A stretch of DNA of 64,000 nucleotides, taken from the NCBI RefSeq assembly GCF_019232825.1, contig NZ_JAFAND010000139.1:50852-114851 (forward strand), in the 5' to 3' direction. Shown piece by piece: positions 45,491 through 57,126 of the stretch (position 1 is the first letter of the stretch; each line of letters starts with the position of its first letter). The translations under genes and the position numbers were made by a program. The stretch is from Paludibacterium sp. Lineage in GTDB: Bacteria; Pseudomonadota; Gammaproteobacteria; Burkholderiales; Chromobacteriaceae. Under the pieces are notes generated by a model. That model worked only from the letters and a program-made list of their open reading frames with translations. It made no database searches and had not been told where the DNA came from.

Positions 45491-47232
45491 TGAAAGTCTA
45501 CCAGCCCGCCAAGCGGCTCGCGCCGCCTCCTCCCGCCCTGCGTATGTCGACAGGGCGTGTCCGTTTTATGCTCGCGGCGCTCGGGTTGTTGTTCGCGGTG
45601 CTGATCGGCCGCGCGATTTACCTGCAGGTGGCGCAGCAGGACTTCCTGGTCAATCAGGGGGATGCCCGCTTTCAGCGTTCTATGCTGTTGGAGGCGAATC
45701 GCGGCCTGATCACCGACCGCAACGGCGAGCCGCTGGCCATCAGCACCCCGGTGCAGACCATCTGGGCAAGCCCGGCCGACATGGAGCCGGTGCCGCCGGC
45801 CAAACTGCGCGAGCTCGCTCGCCTCTTGGATCTGTCGCCGGAAGAGGTCGACGCCAAGCTGTCCGATCGCAAGCGCGAATTCGTCTATATCAAACGCCAG
45901 ATCAACCCCGAGATCGCCGACCAAGTGATGGCGCTGGGGATCCCGGGCATCGCCAAACAACAGGAATTCCGCCGTTTCTATCCGGCGGGCGATATCTTCG
46001 CCCACATCATCGGTTTCACCGGCGTCGACGGCAAGGGGCAGGAAGGCGTCGAACTGGCGCGCGAGAAGATGCTGGCCGGCAGCAACGGCCGCCGGGTGGT
46101 CGTCAAGGACCGGCGCGGCCACATCATCGAGGACGTCGGCCCGGTTGAGCCGCCGCGCGACGGGCAAACGCTGGTGCTGGCCGTCGATCAGCGCATCCAG
46201 TATCTGGCATCGCGCGAACTGAAGAGCGCGGTGGAAGCCAACAAAGCCAAGGCGGGCTCGGTGGTCGTGCTCGACGCGCACAGCGGCGAATTGTTGGCGC
46301 TGGCCAACTACCCGACCTACAACCCGAACAACCGTCAGGGCGTCACCACCGAGATGATGCGCAATCGCGCGGTGATCGACACGTTCGAACCCGGTTCGAC
46401 CATGAAGCCCTTGTCGATCTCCATCGCGCTGGAAGAGGGCAAAGCCAACGTTCATACGGTGCTCGACACCCATCCGTACATGATCGGACCGGCGCGCATC
46501 CACGACGTGACCGACTCCGATCGTCTCGACATCGAAGGCATCATCAAGAAGTCGAGTAACGTCGGCGCGAGCAAGCTGGCGCTGATGGTCGCGCCGCAGA
46601 ATTTCTGGAATTACTACGACTCGCTGGGCTTTGGCCGCTCGCCCGATACCGGGTTTCCCGGCGAAGCCGCCGGCCGTTTGCGCGATTGGAAATCCTGGCG
46701 TCCGATCGAACAAGCGACGATGTCCTTCGGCTACGGCGTGTCGGTCAGTTTGCTGCAGATGGCGCGCGCTTACACCATCTTTACCAATCATGGCGTGATG
46801 ATGCCGGTGTCGCTGTACAAGAGCAGCGGACCGCTGCCAGGCAAGCGTGTGCTGTCGGAAAAGACCGCCGATGAAATGCGCGACGTGCTGATCGCCAACA
46901 GCGAGCCGGGCGGCGGCGCCGTCGGCGGCCGCATCCTGGGCTATAGCATCGGCGGCAAGAGCGGCACCGCGCGCAAGTTGATCGGCAACACCTACGTGGC
47001 CGACAAGCACCGCGCGCTGTTCATGGGGTTTGCGCCGGGCAAGGAGCCCAAGATGATCGTCGCGGTGATGATCGATGAGCCCTCGGCCGGCAAGTACTAC
47101 GGCGGCGCCGTGGCGGCGCCGGTTTTTGCCAATGTGGCGGGCGGCGCGTTGCGTATTCTCAACGTGCAGCCGGACCAGCCGTACAACAACACCTTGTTGC
47201 CGGCAACAACGCCGATACCGGCGGATTTTTAA
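45487..47232 (+). CDS. ftsI: Penicillin-binding protein 3 (septal transpeptidase FtsI)
   Basis: The 581-residue class B PBP cross-links septal peptidoglycan. A membrane anchor lies at about 24-46 (RVRFMLAALGLLFAVLIGRAIYLQV). The transpeptidase motifs are STMK with Ser304, SSN at 356-358, and KSGT at 491-494. The ATG overlaps the ftsL stop; a second ATG follows at once. It pairs with FtsW encoded later in the cluster. Confidence 0.97.
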   Translation: MMKVYQPAKRLAPPPPALRMSTGRVRFMLAALGLLFAVLIGRAIYLQVAQQDFLVNQGDARFQRSMLLEANRGLITDRNGEPLAISTPVQTIWASPADMEPVPPAKLRELARLLDLSPEEVDAKLSDRKREFVYIKRQINPEIADQVMALGIPGIAKQQEFRRFYPAGDIFAHIIGFTGVDGKGQEGVELAREKMLAGSNGRRVVVKDRRGHIIEDVGPVEPPRDGQTLVLAVDQRIQYLASRELKSAVEANKAKAGSVVVLDAHSGELLALANYPTYNPNNRQGVTTEMMRNRAVIDTFEPGSTMKPLSISIALEEGKANVHTVLDTHPYMIGPARIHDVTDSDRLDIEGIIKKSSNVGASKLALMVAPQNFWNYYDSLGFGRSPDTGFPGEAAGRLRDWKSWRPIEQATMSFGYGVSVSLLQMARAYTIFTNHGVMMPVSLYKSSGPLPGKRVLSEKTADEMRDVLIANSEPGGGAVGGRILGYSIGGKSGTARKLIGNTYVADKHRALFMGFAPGKEPKMIVAVMIDEPSAGKYYGGAVAAPVFANVAGGALRILNVQPDQPYNNTLLPATTPIPADF

Positions 47233-47246
47233 AAGAAGCGAGACAA

Positions 47247-48737
47247 ATGTTTAGCCGCTTGTCACCGTTGCCGGACTGGAATCCGGCGGATCTCAACACC
47301 CTCGGCGTCGCCGTCAAGCGCGTCGAGTCGGACAGCCGACGCATCATGCCGGGCGACGTGTTTCTCGCTTTCGGCGGCGCGTTTGCCGACGGCCGCGATT
47401 TCATTCCGATGGCCATCGCCAACGGCGCGGTGGCCGTGCTGTGGGATCCGGCCGACGGTTTCGTCTGGAAACCCGAGTGGCAGGTGCCGAATCTGGCGGT
47501 GACGGCGTTGCGCGAGCGTGCCGGCATCATCGCGAGCCACGTGGCGCAAAACCCGAGCAAAACCCTGCGCGTGATCGGGATTACCGGCACCAACGGCAAG
47601 ACCTCGCTGTCGCATTGGCTCGCACAGGCCTTTTCGCTCCTGGGGCAGAAGGCGGCGCTGATCGGAACCGTCGGCAACGGCATCTATGGCGAGCTGACTG
47701 AAACCACCCACACGACGCCGGACCCGGTGACGATCCAGCACAAACTGGCCGAATACCGCCGCCAGGGCGCGCACGTGGTCACGATGGAAGTGTCGTCGCA
47801 CGGGCTCGATCAGGCGCGCGTCAACGGCGTGCTGTTTCACACCGCGCTCTTCACCAATTTGACGCGCGACCATCTCGACTACCACGGCACCATGGAGGCG
47901 TACGGCGCCGCCAAGGAGCGCCTGTTCCATTGGCAGGGGCTGCAGAACGCCGTGGTGAACGCAGACGACGACTTCGGCCGCGCCATGGCCGGCCGCCTGG
48001 ACCGTCAGCAGGTGCGTGTCATCACCTACGGTCTGAACCAGGGCGATGTGCGGCCCCTGTCGCTGTCGAACTCGCTCGATGGTCTGCAGATGCGCGTTGC
48101 CACGCCGTGGGGCGAGGTCGACGTGCGCAGTTCCTTGCTTGGCCGCTTCAATGCCGCCAATTTGCTCGCATGCCTGACCACGCTGTGCGTCAATGGCGTC
48201 GACCTGTCCATCGCCGCTCAAGCGCTGGGCAAGATCCAACCGGCGCGTGGCCGCATGCAGCGCATCGGCGGCGCGCACGAACCGCTGGTGGTGGTCGATT
48301 ACGCGCATACGCCCGACGCGTTGGAAAAGGCGCTGTCGACGCTGGCGGAAATTCGCCCCGCCGGCAGCCGACTCTTCTGCGTTTTCGGCTGCGGCGGCGA
48401 TCGCGATACCGGCAAGCGGCCGATCATGGGCGGCATTGCCGAACGTATCGCCGATGTGGCCGTGGTGACCAGCGACAATCCGCGCAGCGAAGCCCCGATG
48501 GAGATCATCAACCAGATGCTGGCCGGCATGAAGAAGGCCGGGCATGTCGAGGCCGATCGCGCACAAGCGATTCACTGGGCGGTGAATGAGGCGCGCGCTG
48601 GCGACATTATTCTGATCGCCGGCAAGGGACATGAGGAATATCAGGATATCAACGGCGTGAAACGACCGTTCTCGGATTTCCGCGTGGCGGAAGAGGCGTT
48701 GACCGAATGGGGCAAGACACATGATGACGCTCTCTGA
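47247..48737 (+). CDS. murE: UDP-MurNAc-L-Ala-D-Glu:meso-diaminopimelate ligase
   Basis: The 496-residue ligase adds the third stem-peptide residue. The ATP loop is VIGITGTNGKTSLSHW at about 110-125, and the DNPR motif (TSDNPRSEAP) that marks specificity for meso-diaminopimelate is present, so the wall is DAP-type as in other Gram-negatives. The VDYAHTPDALEKAL and GCGGDRDTGKRPIM segments complete the Mur ligase pattern. Its end overlaps the murF start by 17 nt. Confidence 0.97.
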   Translation: MFSRLSPLPDWNPADLNTLGVAVKRVESDSRRIMPGDVFLAFGGAFADGRDFIPMAIANGAVAVLWDPADGFVWKPEWQVPNLAVTALRERAGIIASHVAQNPSKTLRVIGITGTNGKTSLSHWLAQAFSLLGQKAALIGTVGNGIYGELTETTHTTPDPVTIQHKLAEYRRQGAHVVTMEVSSHGLDQARVNGVLFHTALFTNLTRDHLDYHGTMEAYGAAKERLFHWQGLQNAVVNADDDFGRAMAGRLDRQQVRVITYGLNQGDVRPLSLSNSLDGLQMRVATPWGEVDVRSSLLGRFNAANLLACLTTLCVNGVDLSIAAQALGKIQPARGRMQRIGGAHEPLVVVDYAHTPDALEKALSTLAEIRPAGSRLFCVFGCGGDRDTGKRPIMGGIAERIADVAVVTSDNPRSEAPMEIINQMLAGMKKAGHVEADRAQAIHWAVNEARAGDIILIAGKGHEEYQDINGVKRPFSDFRVAEEALTEWGKTHDDAL

Positions 48738-50076
48738 GGCCGCGCGTCTGGCCGGCGGCGTATTGCAAGGCAGCGACGCCGAACTCGCGCGTGTCGTGAC
48801 CGACAGCCGGTCGGTACAACCCGGCGATCTGTTTTTGGCGCTCAAAGGCGAGCGCTTCGACGCCCATGACTTCGTGGCGGGCGCGATCGAGCAAGGCGCG
48901 GTCGGCGCCATCGTCGCGGAAGGTTTCGCGCTGGAAGGCGTCAACCTGATCACGGTGGACGATACCCGTCTGGCGCTTGGCCGCTTGGCGGCGGGCTGGC
49001 GCGCGCGCTTCGATATTCCGCTCATCGGCATCACCGGCTCCAATGGCAAGACCACGGTCAAGGAAATGCTGGCCGCCATTCTGCGCGCCCACGTCGGCCA
49101 AGACGCCGTACTGGTGACCGCCGGCAATTTCAACAACGACATCGGCTTGCCGCTCACGCTGCTGGGCATGAACGACAAGCATCGTTTCGCGGTTATCGAG
49201 ATGGGCATGAACCACAGCGGCGAGCTGACCTATCTTGCCGGTCTGGCGCGCCCGGACGTAGCGCTGGTCAACAACGCGCTGCGCGCTCATCTGGGACAGT
49301 TCGACTCGGTCGAGAGCATCGCGCGCGCCAAGGCGGAGATTTTCGACGGGCTCACCGCGGAAGGCGTGGCGGTATTCAATGCCGAAGACCCGAACGCCGC
49401 GCTGTTCGCCGCCGCCGCAGGAGCGCGGCGCACGTTGTCCTTCGGCTTGAAACAGGGCGATATCCGCGCGCAAAGCTATATGTTGGGCAGCGATGGCAGC
49501 AGCGTCGCCATCGCGACGCCGCTGGGCGAGCTGTCGGTGCGCGTGCCGGCGCCGGGCGAACACAACGTCAAGAACGCGCTGGCCGCGGTGTCGCTGGCTC
49601 TGGCGCTCAACGTGCCGGAGCAGGCGATCTCGCGCGGCTTGATGCAGTTTTCCGGCGTCAACGGCCGTCTGCAGAAGAAGACCGCCAAGAACGGCGCCAC
49701 GGTGCTCGACGATACCTACAACGCCAATCCCGACTCGATGCGGGCCGGGCTTGAAGTGTTGTCGCGCCTCCCGGCGCCGCGGTGGTTCGTCATGGGCGAC
49801 ATGGGCGAGTTGGGCGAGGGCGCGGACGCGCTGCATGCCGAAGTCGGTCAGGCCGCGCGCGCGCTGGGCACGGACATGGTCGTCACCCTGGGCGAAGCCA
49901 GCCGCCATGCCTGCGAGGCCTTCGGTGCGCCGGCTAAACATTTTGAAGCGATCGAACCGCTGCTGGCGTGGTTGGACAAGTCGCTGCCGTTCAACGCCAC
50001 CGTGTTGGTGAAGGGGTCGCACTTCATGAATATGGATCGTGTCGTCGACCATCTGGTCGCCAAGAAAGGGAATTGA
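48721..50076 (+). CDS. murF: UDP-MurNAc-tripeptide:D-alanyl-D-alanine ligase
   Basis: MurF attaches D-Ala-D-Ala to complete the UDP-MurNAc pentapeptide. The 451-residue protein has the ATP loop [17 protein letters not shown] at about 99-115, [29 protein letters not shown], and [18 protein letters not shown], all typical for MurF. Two adjacent ATGs are possible at the start. It overlaps murE and ends 1 nt before the mraY start codon. Confidence 0.97.
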   Translation: MMTLSEAARLAGGVLQGSDAELARVVTDSRSVQPGDLFLALKGERFDAHDFVAGAIEQGAVGAIVAEGFALEGVNLITVDDTRLALGRLAAGWRARFDIPLIGITGSNGKTTVKEMLAAILRAHVGQDAVLVTAGNFNNDIGLPLTLLGMNDKHRFAVIEMGMNHSGELTYLAGLARPDVALVNNALRAHLGQFDSVESIARAKAEIFDGLTAEGVAVFNAEDPNAALFAAAAGARRTLSFGLKQGDIRAQSYMLGSDGSSVAIATPLGELSVRVPAPGEHNVKNALAAVSLALALNVPEQAISRGLMQFSGVNGRLQKKTAKNGATVLDDTYNANPDSMRAGLEVLSRLPAPRWFVMGDMGELGEGADALHAEVGQAARALGTDMVVTLGEASRHACEAFGAPAKHFEAIEPLLAWLDKSLPFNATVLVKGSHFMNMDRVVDHLVAKKGN

Positions 50077-50077
50077 A

Positions 50078-51163
50078 GTGCTGCTTTGGTTAGCTGATTT
50101 GCTTGCGCATCACATCCGCGCGTTCAGTGTCTTCAACTACGTGACACTGCGCGCGGTGTTGGCCACGCTGACGTCGCTGGGTTTCTCGCTGTTCATGGGC
50201 CCGGCACTGATCCGCAAGCTGACCGAACTGAAGGCCGGTCAGGCCGTACGTTCGGATGGTCCGCAAACGCACTTGGTCAAGGCAGGCACGCCGACCATGG
50301 GCGGCACGCTGATCCTGCTGTCGATCACGCTGACCGTGTTGTTATGGGCAGACTTGCGCAACAAGTATGTCTGGATCTTGCTCGCTGTGATGCTCAGCAC
50401 CGGCGCCATCGGCTTTTACGACGACTGGCGCAAGGTCGTGTATCGCGACCCGAAAGGCATTTCGGCGCGCGCCAAAATGTTCTGGCAGTCGTTGATCGCC
50501 ATCGGCGCGGGCGTGATTCTGGCGGGCACCGCCAGCCTGCCGGCGTCGACGGAGTTCATCGTGCCGTTCTTCAAGAACGTGATTTATCCGTTCGGTGCGG
50601 TCGGTTTCTGCGTGCTGACCTATCTGGTGATTGTGGGCGCTTCCAATGCCGTCAATTTGACCGATGGCCTCGATGGCCTCGCGGCGTTGCCCACGGTGCT
50701 GGTGGCGGGCGCGCTGGCGATTTTCGCTTATATCGCCGGTCACGCGGTGTTTTCCAAATACCTGGGCCTGCCGTTCATTCCGGGCGCGCATGAGGTCACG
50801 GTGTTCTGCGCGGCCATCTGCGGCGCTTGTTTGGGTTTCTTGTGGTTCAACGCCTATCCGGCACAGGTGTTCATGGGCGACGTGGGCGCGTTGGCGCTGG
50901 GCGCCGCGCTCGGCGCCGTGGCGGTGATCGTGCGCCAAGAGATCGTGTTCTTCATCATGGGCGGCTTGTTCGTGATGGAGGCGCTGTCGGTGATGATCCA
51001 GGTCGGCTCGTTCAAGCTGACCGGCAAGCGGGTGTTCCGCATGGCGCCGCTGCATCACCACTATGAGTTGAAGGGCTGGAAGGAGACGCAAGTGGTGGTG
51101 CGTTTCTGGATCATCACCATGATGCTGGTGCTGATCGGTTTGTCCACCATCAAGCTGCGTTGA
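50078..51163 (+). CDS. mraY: Phospho-MurNAc-pentapeptide transferase
   Basis: MraY transfers phospho-MurNAc-pentapeptide to undecaprenyl phosphate, making lipid I. I use GTG 50078 ([15 protein letters not shown] follows), giving 361 residues, the usual size; upstream residues belong to the murF reading region. Ten hydrophobic helices are expected, with [40 protein letters not shown] and the HHHYELKGW loop supplying the catalytic Asp and His residues. It lies between murF and murD. Confidence 0.97.
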   Translation: MLLWLADLLAHHIRAFSVFNYVTLRAVLATLTSLGFSLFMGPALIRKLTELKAGQAVRSDGPQTHLVKAGTPTMGGTLILLSITLTVLLWADLRNKYVWILLAVMLSTGAIGFYDDWRKVVYRDPKGISARAKMFWQSLIAIGAGVILAGTASLPASTEFIVPFFKNVIYPFGAVGFCVLTYLVIVGASNAVNLTDGLDGLAALPTVLVAGALAIFAYIAGHAVFSKYLGLPFIPGAHEVTVFCAAICGACLGFLWFNAYPAQVFMGDVGALALGAALGAVAVIVRQEIVFFIMGGLFVMEALSVMIQVGSFKLTGKRVFRMAPLHHHYELKGWKETQVVVRFWIITMMLVLIGLSTIKLR

Positions 51164-51171
51164 GGATGACA

Positions 51172-52539
51172 ATGGATTTCGCCAACCGTCACATCATGGT
51201 CGTCGGCCTCGGAGATTCGGGGCTCGCCACCGTGCGCTGGCTCGCCGCGCACGGCGCGACCGTGTCGGTGGCGGACAGCCGGGACAATCCGCCCAATCTT
51301 GACGTGCTGGCCGCCGAGCTGCCGGGCGTGCGCGTGCGCGCTGGCGCTTTCAACGACACCCTGTTCGACGGCGTCGATCTCTTGGTCGTGAGCCCTGGCG
51401 TGGCGCTGTCCACGCCGGCGATCGCCGCCTACCGCGCACGCGGCGGCGAAGTGGCCGGCGACATCGAACTGTTCGCGCGTGCCATCGCCGGCGGCAGCGC
51501 GCGCGTGATCGCCATTTCCGGTTCCAACGGCAAGAGCACCGTCACCATGCTGGCGGGGCATCTGTGCCGCAGCGCCGGTCTCGATACCGTGGTGGCCGGC
51601 AACATCGGCCTGCCGGTGCTGGCCGCGCTCGCCGAACGCGAAGTCAGCGGACGCATGCCCGACGTATGGGTGCTCGAACTGTCGAGCTTCCAACTGGAAA
51701 CCACCGCGAGCCTGCGCGCCGACGCCGCCACGGTGCTGAATATCTCCGAAGACCACCTCGACCGCTACAACGATTTGCTCGACTACGCTCATGCCAAGAC
51801 CGCCGTATTCAACGGCCATGGCGTCCAGGTGCTCAACGCCGAGGACCCGCTGGTGCGCGCCATGGTGCGTCCGAATCACGCGGTCAAGTGGTTCGCGCTC
51901 AACGACGCGGCGGAGTACGGCCTGCGACAGCAAGACGGGCGCGGCGAGCTTTGTCTGGCGGGCGAGGCGGTGTTCGACTTGGCCGACTTGCCGCTGGAAG
52001 GGCTGCACAACGCGGCCAACGCGCTTGCGGCGCTGGCGCTGTGCGAGGGCATCGGACTCGCGCGCGATCGATTGTTGGCGGGACTGAAGAGCTTCCGCGG
52101 TCTGCCGCACCGTGTCGAGTTGGTGAATGAATTCGGCGGGGTCAAGTTCATCGACGACTCCAAAGGCACCAACGTCGGCGCGACGGTGGCGGCGCTGAAC
52201 GGCATGACCCGTCCGGTGGTGCTGATTGCCGGCGGCGACGGCAAGGGCCAAGACTTCACCCCGCTGGCGCCGGCCTGTCGCCGCATCGTGCGCGCGGTGA
52301 TGCTGATCGGCCGCGACGCCGACAAGATCCGTGCCGCGCTGGCCGGTACCGGCATCGCGCTGACTGATTTCGCCACGTTGGAACAAGCGACGCGCGCGGC
52401 GGCGGCCGAAGCGCGCTCGGGCGACGTGGTGCTGCTGTCGCCTGCCTGCGCGAGCCTGGACATGTTCCGCAACTATGCCGAACGGGCGCGGGTGTTCGTC
52501 GACACCGTGCGCGCCGTGCAGAGTGAAGCCGGGCGATGA
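51172..52539 (+). CDS. murD: UDP-MurNAc-L-alanine:D-glutamate ligase
   Basis: MurD adds D-Glu to UDP-MurNAc-L-Ala. I start at [17 protein letters not shown] (51172), with GAGG at 51162-51165; ATG 51166 is an alternative. The 455-residue protein has the N-terminal nucleotide fold [15 protein letters not shown], the ATP loop [24 protein letters not shown], and [11 protein letters not shown]. It overlaps ftsW by an ATGA. Confidence 0.97.
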   Translation: MDFANRHIMVVGLGDSGLATVRWLAAHGATVSVADSRDNPPNLDVLAAELPGVRVRAGAFNDTLFDGVDLLVVSPGVALSTPAIAAYRARGGEVAGDIELFARAIAGGSARVIAISGSNGKSTVTMLAGHLCRSAGLDTVVAGNIGLPVLAALAEREVSGRMPDVWVLELSSFQLETTASLRADAATVLNISEDHLDRYNDLLDYAHAKTAVFNGHGVQVLNAEDPLVRAMVRPNHAVKWFALNDAAEYGLRQQDGRGELCLAGEAVFDLADLPLEGLHNAANALAALALCEGIGLARDRLLAGLKSFRGLPHRVELVNEFGGVKFIDDSKGTNVGATVAALNGMTRPVVLIAGGDGKGQDFTPLAPACRRIVRAVMLIGRDADKIRAALAGTGIALTDFATLEQATRAAAAEARSGDVVLLSPACASLDMFRNYAERARVFVDTVRAVQSEAGR

Positions 52540-53696
52540 CGGTGGCCAGCATGAAAGGTCCGTACGCGGCCACGGCCATTATCGACGAGGCGCTGGCTTG
52601 GGCCATCGCGATCTTGCTGTCGATCAGCCTGGTCATGGTGTATTCGGCCTCGATCGCTTACGCCGAGGCCGATGCGGCGACGCAGAACAAGTATTACTAC
52701 CTGATTCGCCATGTGATTTTCATGGTAATCGGGTTGGCCGGCGGTTACGTGGCGTTTCAGGTGCCGACCGCTTTTTGGCAGAAGTACGCCGGCAAGTTGT
52801 TCTTGATCGGCGTGGTGATGTTGGTGCTGGTGCTGATTCCCGGTATTGGGCGCATGGTCAACGGCTCGCGGCGCTGGATCTCGCTGTTCGTGATCAACCT
52901 GCAGCCGTCGGAGCTGGTGAAGATCGCCACGGTGCTGTACGCGGCGGATTATACGGTGCGCAAGTCGCACAAGCTGCACAGCTTGAAGGAAGGCTTTTTG
53001 CCGATGTTCATCGCCATGGTGGTGGTGGCCTTCCTGCTGTTGCGCGAGCCGGACTTCGGCGCGCTGATGGTGGTGATGACGATCGCGATGGGGATCTTGT
53101 TTCTCGGCGGCATCAACATGCGCATCTTTTCGGGGCTCGCGGCCATGGCGCTGGTGGCGATCGTGCTGTTGATCATCAGCTCGCCGTATCGCCTCAAGCG
53201 GGTGCTGGGCTTCATGGACCCGTGGGACGATCCGTTCGGCAAGGGCTACCAGCTGTCGCACTCGCTGATTGCCATCGGCCGCGGCGAATGGTTCGGCGTC
53301 GGATTGGGCGCCAGCGTGGAGAAACTGTTTTATCTGCCGGAGGCGCACACCGACTTCATTCTGGCGGTGATCGCGGAGGAGTTCGGCTTCTTCGGCATCT
53401 GCGTGCTGATTGCGTTGTATGCCTGGATCGTGCGGCGTGCGTTCCACATCGGCGTCGAGTCGCGCAAGCTCGAGCGTTACTACCAGGCGCTGGTGGCGCA
53501 GGGCATCGGCATTTGGCTCGGCATTCAGGCCTTCTTCAATATGGGCGTGAACATGGGCCTGTTGCCGACCAAGGGTCTGACGCTGCCGCTGATGTCTTTC
53601 GGCGGCTCGGCGATGTTGTTCAACCTGATCTCGATGGCGCTGCTTTTGCGCGTCGATTATGAAAACCGGAGGATCATGCGCGGCTACAAGGGCTAG
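52536..53696 (+). CDS. ftsW: Septal SEDS peptidoglycan glycosyltransferase FtsW
   Basis: FtsW polymerises septal glycan with FtsI. The 386-residue membrane protein has about ten helices and the SEDS landmarks [84 protein letters not shown] and [14 protein letters not shown]. It differs from the RodA paralogue in this window in the regions that separate the two families, and sits between murD and murG, as FtsW does. ATGA overlap with murD. Confidence 0.97.
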   Translation: MTVASMKGPYAATAIIDEALAWAIAILLSISLVMVYSASIAYAEADAATQNKYYYLIRHVIFMVIGLAGGYVAFQVPTAFWQKYAGKLFLIGVVMLVLVLIPGIGRMVNGSRRWISLFVINLQPSELVKIATVLYAADYTVRKSHKLHSLKEGFLPMFIAMVVVAFLLLREPDFGALMVVMTIAMGILFLGGINMRIFSGLAAMALVAIVLLIISSPYRLKRVLGFMDPWDDPFGKGYQLSHSLIAIGRGEWFGVGLGASVEKLFYLPEAHTDFILAVIAEEFGFFGICVLIALYAWIVRRAFHIGVESRKLERYYQALVAQGIGIWLGIQAFFNMGVNMGLLPTKGLTLPLMSFGGSAMLFNLISMALLLRVDYENRRIMRGYKG

Positions 53697-53715
53697 CCGG
53701 CATGAAAGAGGAACG

Positions 53716-54786
53716 ATGGCGAACAAAACCGTAATGATCATGGCAGGCGGCACCGGGGGGCACATCTTCCCCGCGCTGGCCGTGGCCGACGTGCTCAAAG
53801 CGCGCGGCTGGCAGGTGATCTGGCTCGGTGCCGAAGGGGGCATGGAAACCCGCCTGGTGCCGCAGCACGGCTATGCCATCGAAACCGTGCGCATCGCCGG
53901 TATGCGCAAGAACGGCCTGAAGCGCTGGCTGCAGCTGCCGTTCATGATGGCCGGCGCGCTCGCGCGCACCACGGGCGTGATTTTGCGCCACCGGCCGGAC
54001 ATCGCCGTCGGCTTCGGCGGCTACACCGGCTTTCCGGGCGGGTTGATGAGCCGTCTGCTGTGGAAGCCGCTGGTGATTCATGAACAAAACTCGGTGGCGG
54101 GTCTCACCAACCGGCTGCTGTCGAAGATCGCGAGCCGCACGCTGTTCGCTTTCCCCGGCGCGTTTCCGGGCCGCGATGGGCGTGTCGGAAACCCGGTTCG
54201 GCCCGAGATCGCCGCCGTGGCCGAGCCTGACAGCCGTTTCGCCGGCCGCGAGGGCGCGCTGCGCCTCCTGGTGGTCGGCGGCAGCCTGGGCGCCAAGGTG
54301 CTGAACGACACGCTGCCGCTGGCGCTGGCGCAGATGGCGGCCGACGCGCGGCCGCACGTGGTGCACCAAGCCGGCGTCAAGCAGATCGAGGCGCTCAAGG
54401 CGGCTTACGCCGCCGCGGGTGTCGAGGCCGATTGCCGCGCCTTCATCGACGACATGGCCGGCGAATATGCCGCCGCCGACCTGGTGATCTGCCGCGCCGG
54501 CGCGCTGACGGTGGCTGAACTCGCCGCCGCCGGGGTGGCCAGCATGCTGGTGCCGCTGCCGACGGCGGTGGACGACCACCAGACCGGCAACGCGCGTTTC
54601 CTGGCGGATGCCGGCGCCGCGAAGCTGGTGCCGCAATCGACGCTGACGCCGGCGGGGCTGGCGGCCGTTTTACAGAACATGACGCGCGCCGAGTGCCTGG
54701 ACATGGCCCGGCGCGCCCGCAGTCTCGCCATCGTCGATGCCGCCGCGCGCGTGGCCGACGTGTGCGAGACACTGACAAGAGAATGA
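53716..54786 (+). CDS. murG: UDP-GlcNAc:lipid I GlcNAc transferase MurG
   Basis: MurG converts lipid I to lipid II at the inner membrane. The start ATG 53716 has AGAGGAA upstream and gives 356 residues; earlier in-frame codons lie inside ftsW. The GT28 motifs are present: [54 protein letters not shown], and the UDP-GlcNAc-binding [25 protein letters not shown]. It is followed 1 nt later by murC. Confidence 0.97.
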   Translation: MANKTVMIMAGGTGGHIFPALAVADVLKARGWQVIWLGAEGGMETRLVPQHGYAIETVRIAGMRKNGLKRWLQLPFMMAGALARTTGVILRHRPDIAVGFGGYTGFPGGLMSRLLWKPLVIHEQNSVAGLTNRLLSKIASRTLFAFPGAFPGRDGRVGNPVRPEIAAVAEPDSRFAGREGALRLLVVGGSLGAKVLNDTLPLALAQMAADARPHVVHQAGVKQIEALKAAYAAAGVEADCRAFIDDMAGEYAAADLVICRAGALTVAELAAAGVASMLVPLPTAVDDHQTGNARFLADAGAAKLVPQSTLTPAGLAAVLQNMTRAECLDMARRARSLAIVDAAARVADVCETLTRE

Positions 54787-54787
54787 A

Positions 54788-56188
54788 ATGAAGCATAGAG
54801 TCAATCACATCCACTTCGTAGGCATCGGCGGCGTCGGCATGAGCGGCATCGCCGAGGTGCTGCTGAACCTGGGGTATACGGTCAGCGGCTCCGATATGGC
54901 CGACAACGCCACGACCAAGCGCCTCTCGGCGCAGGGCGCGGCGGTGCATCTCGGTCATGACGCCGCCTACATTCAAGGCGCGGACGTGGTGGTGATCTCC
55001 AGCGCGGTGCGCGACGACAATCCCGAAGTGGCGGCGGCGCGGGCACAGCATATCGCCGTGATTCCGCGGGCGCTGATGCTGGCTGAGCTGATGCGCTTCA
55101 AGCAAGGCATCGCCATCGCCGGCACCCATGGCAAGACCACCACCACGAGCCTGGTGTCGTCGGTGCTGGCCGCCGCGGGGCTCGATCCCACCTTTGTCAT
55201 CGGCGGCAAACTGACCGCCGCCGGCACCAATGCCCGGCTGGGCTCGGGCGACTTCCTCGTGGCGGAGGCCGACGAATCGGATGCCTCGTTCCTGTATCTG
55301 TCGCCGGTGATGGCGGTGGTGACCAATATCGATGCCGACCACATGGACACGTACGGCCACGATTTCGACAAGCTCAAGCAGGCCTTCGTCGATTTTCTGC
55401 AGCGTTTGCCGTTCTACGGTTCCGCCGCATTGTGTGTGGATGACGCGCATGTACGCGAAATTCTGCCGCGCGTGACCAAGCCGGTGACCACCTACGGCAT
55501 CGATAACGCCGACGCGCATGTACGCGCCGAAAACGTGACGGCGGATGCCGGACGCATGCGCTTCGACGTGGTGCTCAAGGACGGTCAACGCTTCCCGGTG
55601 GTGCTCAATTTGCCGGGACGGCACAACGTGCAGAACGCCTTGGCGGCGATCGCCATCGGTCTGGAGTGCGGCGCGGACGTCGCCTCGATCCAAAAAGGGT
55701 TGGCGGATTTCGCCGGCGTCGGCCGGCGCTTCCAACGCTACGGCGAAGTGCCATGCCGCGATGGCGGCCAGTTCACGCTGATCGACGACTACGGCCATCA
55801 CCCGGTGGAGATGGCCGCGACGCTGGCCGCGGTGCGCGGCGCCTTTCCGACGCGCCGGCTGCTCCTGGCGTTTCAGCCGCACCGCTTCAGCCGCACGCGC
55901 GATCTGTTCGAGGATTTCGTCAAGGTGTTGTCGACGGTGGATGGCTTGCTGCTGGGCGAGGTGTATGCCGCCGGCGAGGCGCCGATCGTCGCCGCCGATG
56001 GCCGGGCGCTGGCGCGTGCGCTGCGCGTTGCCGGCAAGGTGGAGCCGATCTTCGTTGAAGCCATCGACGACATGCCGGGCGCGATTTTGGACGCGGCGCG
56101 CGATGGCGACGTGGTGGTAACGATGGGCGCAGGGTCGATCGGCGCGGTGCCAGGCAAGATCGTGGCGCAGATTCAAGGCAATGCATGA
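54788..56188 (+). CDS. murC: UDP-MurNAc:L-alanine ligase MurC
   Basis: MurC adds the first stem-peptide residue. The 466-residue ligase has the N-terminal fold [17 protein letters not shown], the ATP loop [42 protein letters not shown], and [14 protein letters not shown] followed by [16 protein letters not shown]. Order murG-murC-ddlB-ftsQ-ftsA-ftsZ is the standard proteobacterial dcw sequence. Confidence 0.97.
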   Translation: MKHRVNHIHFVGIGGVGMSGIAEVLLNLGYTVSGSDMADNATTKRLSAQGAAVHLGHDAAYIQGADVVVISSAVRDDNPEVAAARAQHIAVIPRALMLAELMRFKQGIAIAGTHGKTTTTSLVSSVLAAAGLDPTFVIGGKLTAAGTNARLGSGDFLVAEADESDASFLYLSPVMAVVTNIDADHMDTYGHDFDKLKQAFVDFLQRLPFYGSAALCVDDAHVREILPRVTKPVTTYGIDNADAHVRAENVTADAGRMRFDVVLKDGQRFPVVLNLPGRHNVQNALAAIAIGLECGADVASIQKGLADFAGVGRRFQRYGEVPCRDGGQFTLIDDYGHHPVEMAATLAAVRGAFPTRRLLLAFQPHRFSRTRDLFEDFVKVLSTVDGLLLGEVYAAGEAPIVAADGRALARALRVAGKVEPIFVEAIDDMPGAILDAARDGDVVVTMGAGSIGAVPGKIVAQIQGNA

Positions 56189-56214
56189 GGGCCGAGGCCC
56201 GTAATAGGAAAGCA

Positions 56215-57126
56215 ATGAAGCACTACGGCAAAGTGGCGGTAATGATGGGAGGGTCCTCCTCGGAGCGCGAAGTGTCGCTGATGAGCGGCAACGGCGTGCT
56301 CAAGGCGCTCCTGTCGCGCGGGGTCGATGCGCACGCGTTCGATCCCGCCGAAAAGCCGCTTTTCGCGTTGAAGGAAGAAGGGTTCGACCGCGTGTTCATC
56401 ATCCTGCACGGTCCGTTCGGCGAAGACGGTACCTTGCAGGGCGCGCTGGAAACGATGGGCATCCCGTATACCGGGTGCGGCGTGATGGCCTCGGCCATCG
56501 GCATGGACAAGTGGCGCACCAAGTTGTTGTGGCAAGCGGCGGGACTGCCGGTGCCGGCATTCCGGCTGCTGGATGAAAACAGCGATCTGGATCGCGTGGC
56601 GGCCGAATTGGGTTTGCCGCTGTTCATCAAGCCGGCATGCGAAGGTTCGAGCTTCGGCGTGAGCAAAGTGAAGCAGGCCGGCGCGATGCGCGCCGCGTTC
56701 GATGGGGCGCGGAAGTACGATGCGCTGGTGTTGGCGGAACGCTTTATCGGTGGCGGCGAGTATACCTGCGCGATCTTGGGCGATCGTGCGCTGCCGACCA
56801 TCAAGATCGAGCCGGCGGCCGAGTTTTACGACTACGAGGCCAAGTATTTCCGCGACGATACCGTTTACCGCTGCCCGTCGGGCTTGTCCGATGCGCGAGA
56901 GGCCGAAGTGCGCGAGTTGGCACGCGCGGCGTTCCAGGTGCTTGGCGGCACGGGGTGGGGGCGGATCGATTTTCTGCTGGATGAGGCCGGCAATCCCTAT
57001 CTGCTGGAAGCGAACACCGCACCGGGCATGACGAGTCATAGCCTGGTGCCGATGGCGGCGCGGCAAGCCGGCATGAGCTACGAGGATCTGTGCTTGGCGG
57101 TACTGGATTTGGCGCATGTGGGATAA
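56215..57126 (+). CDS. ddlB: D-alanine--D-alanine ligase
   Basis: This ATP-grasp enzyme makes the D-Ala-D-Ala used by MurF. The start at 56215 ([25 protein letters not shown]) has TAGGAAAGC upstream and gives 303 residues; an ATG at 56185 overlapping murC is an alternative. Further motifs are [47 protein letters not shown] and [24 protein letters not shown]. It overlaps ftsQ by 11 nt. Confidence 0.97.
   Translation: MKHYGKVAVMMGGSSSEREVSLMSGNGVLKALLSRGVDAHAFDPAEKPLFALKEEGFDRVFIILHGPFGEDGTLQGALETMGIPYTGCGVMASAIGMDKWRTKLLWQAAGLPVPAFRLLDENSDLDRVAAELGLPLFIKPACEGSSFGVSKVKQAGAMRAAFDGARKYDALVLAERFIGGGEYTCAILGDRALPTIKIEPAAEFYDYEAKYFRDDTVYRCPSGLSDAREAEVRELARAAFQVLGGTGWGRIDFLLDEAGNPYLLEANTAPGMTSHSLVPMAARQAGMSYEDLCLAVLDLAHVG

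Noticed and set aside
47262..49208. A 648-codon minus-strand frame opposite murE and murF
   Set aside because: Shadow of two certain Mur ligase genes with low-complexity composition.
54443..56215. A 590-codon minus-strand frame opposite murG and murC
   Set aside because: Shadow frame with Arg/His bias; both sense genes are unambiguous.
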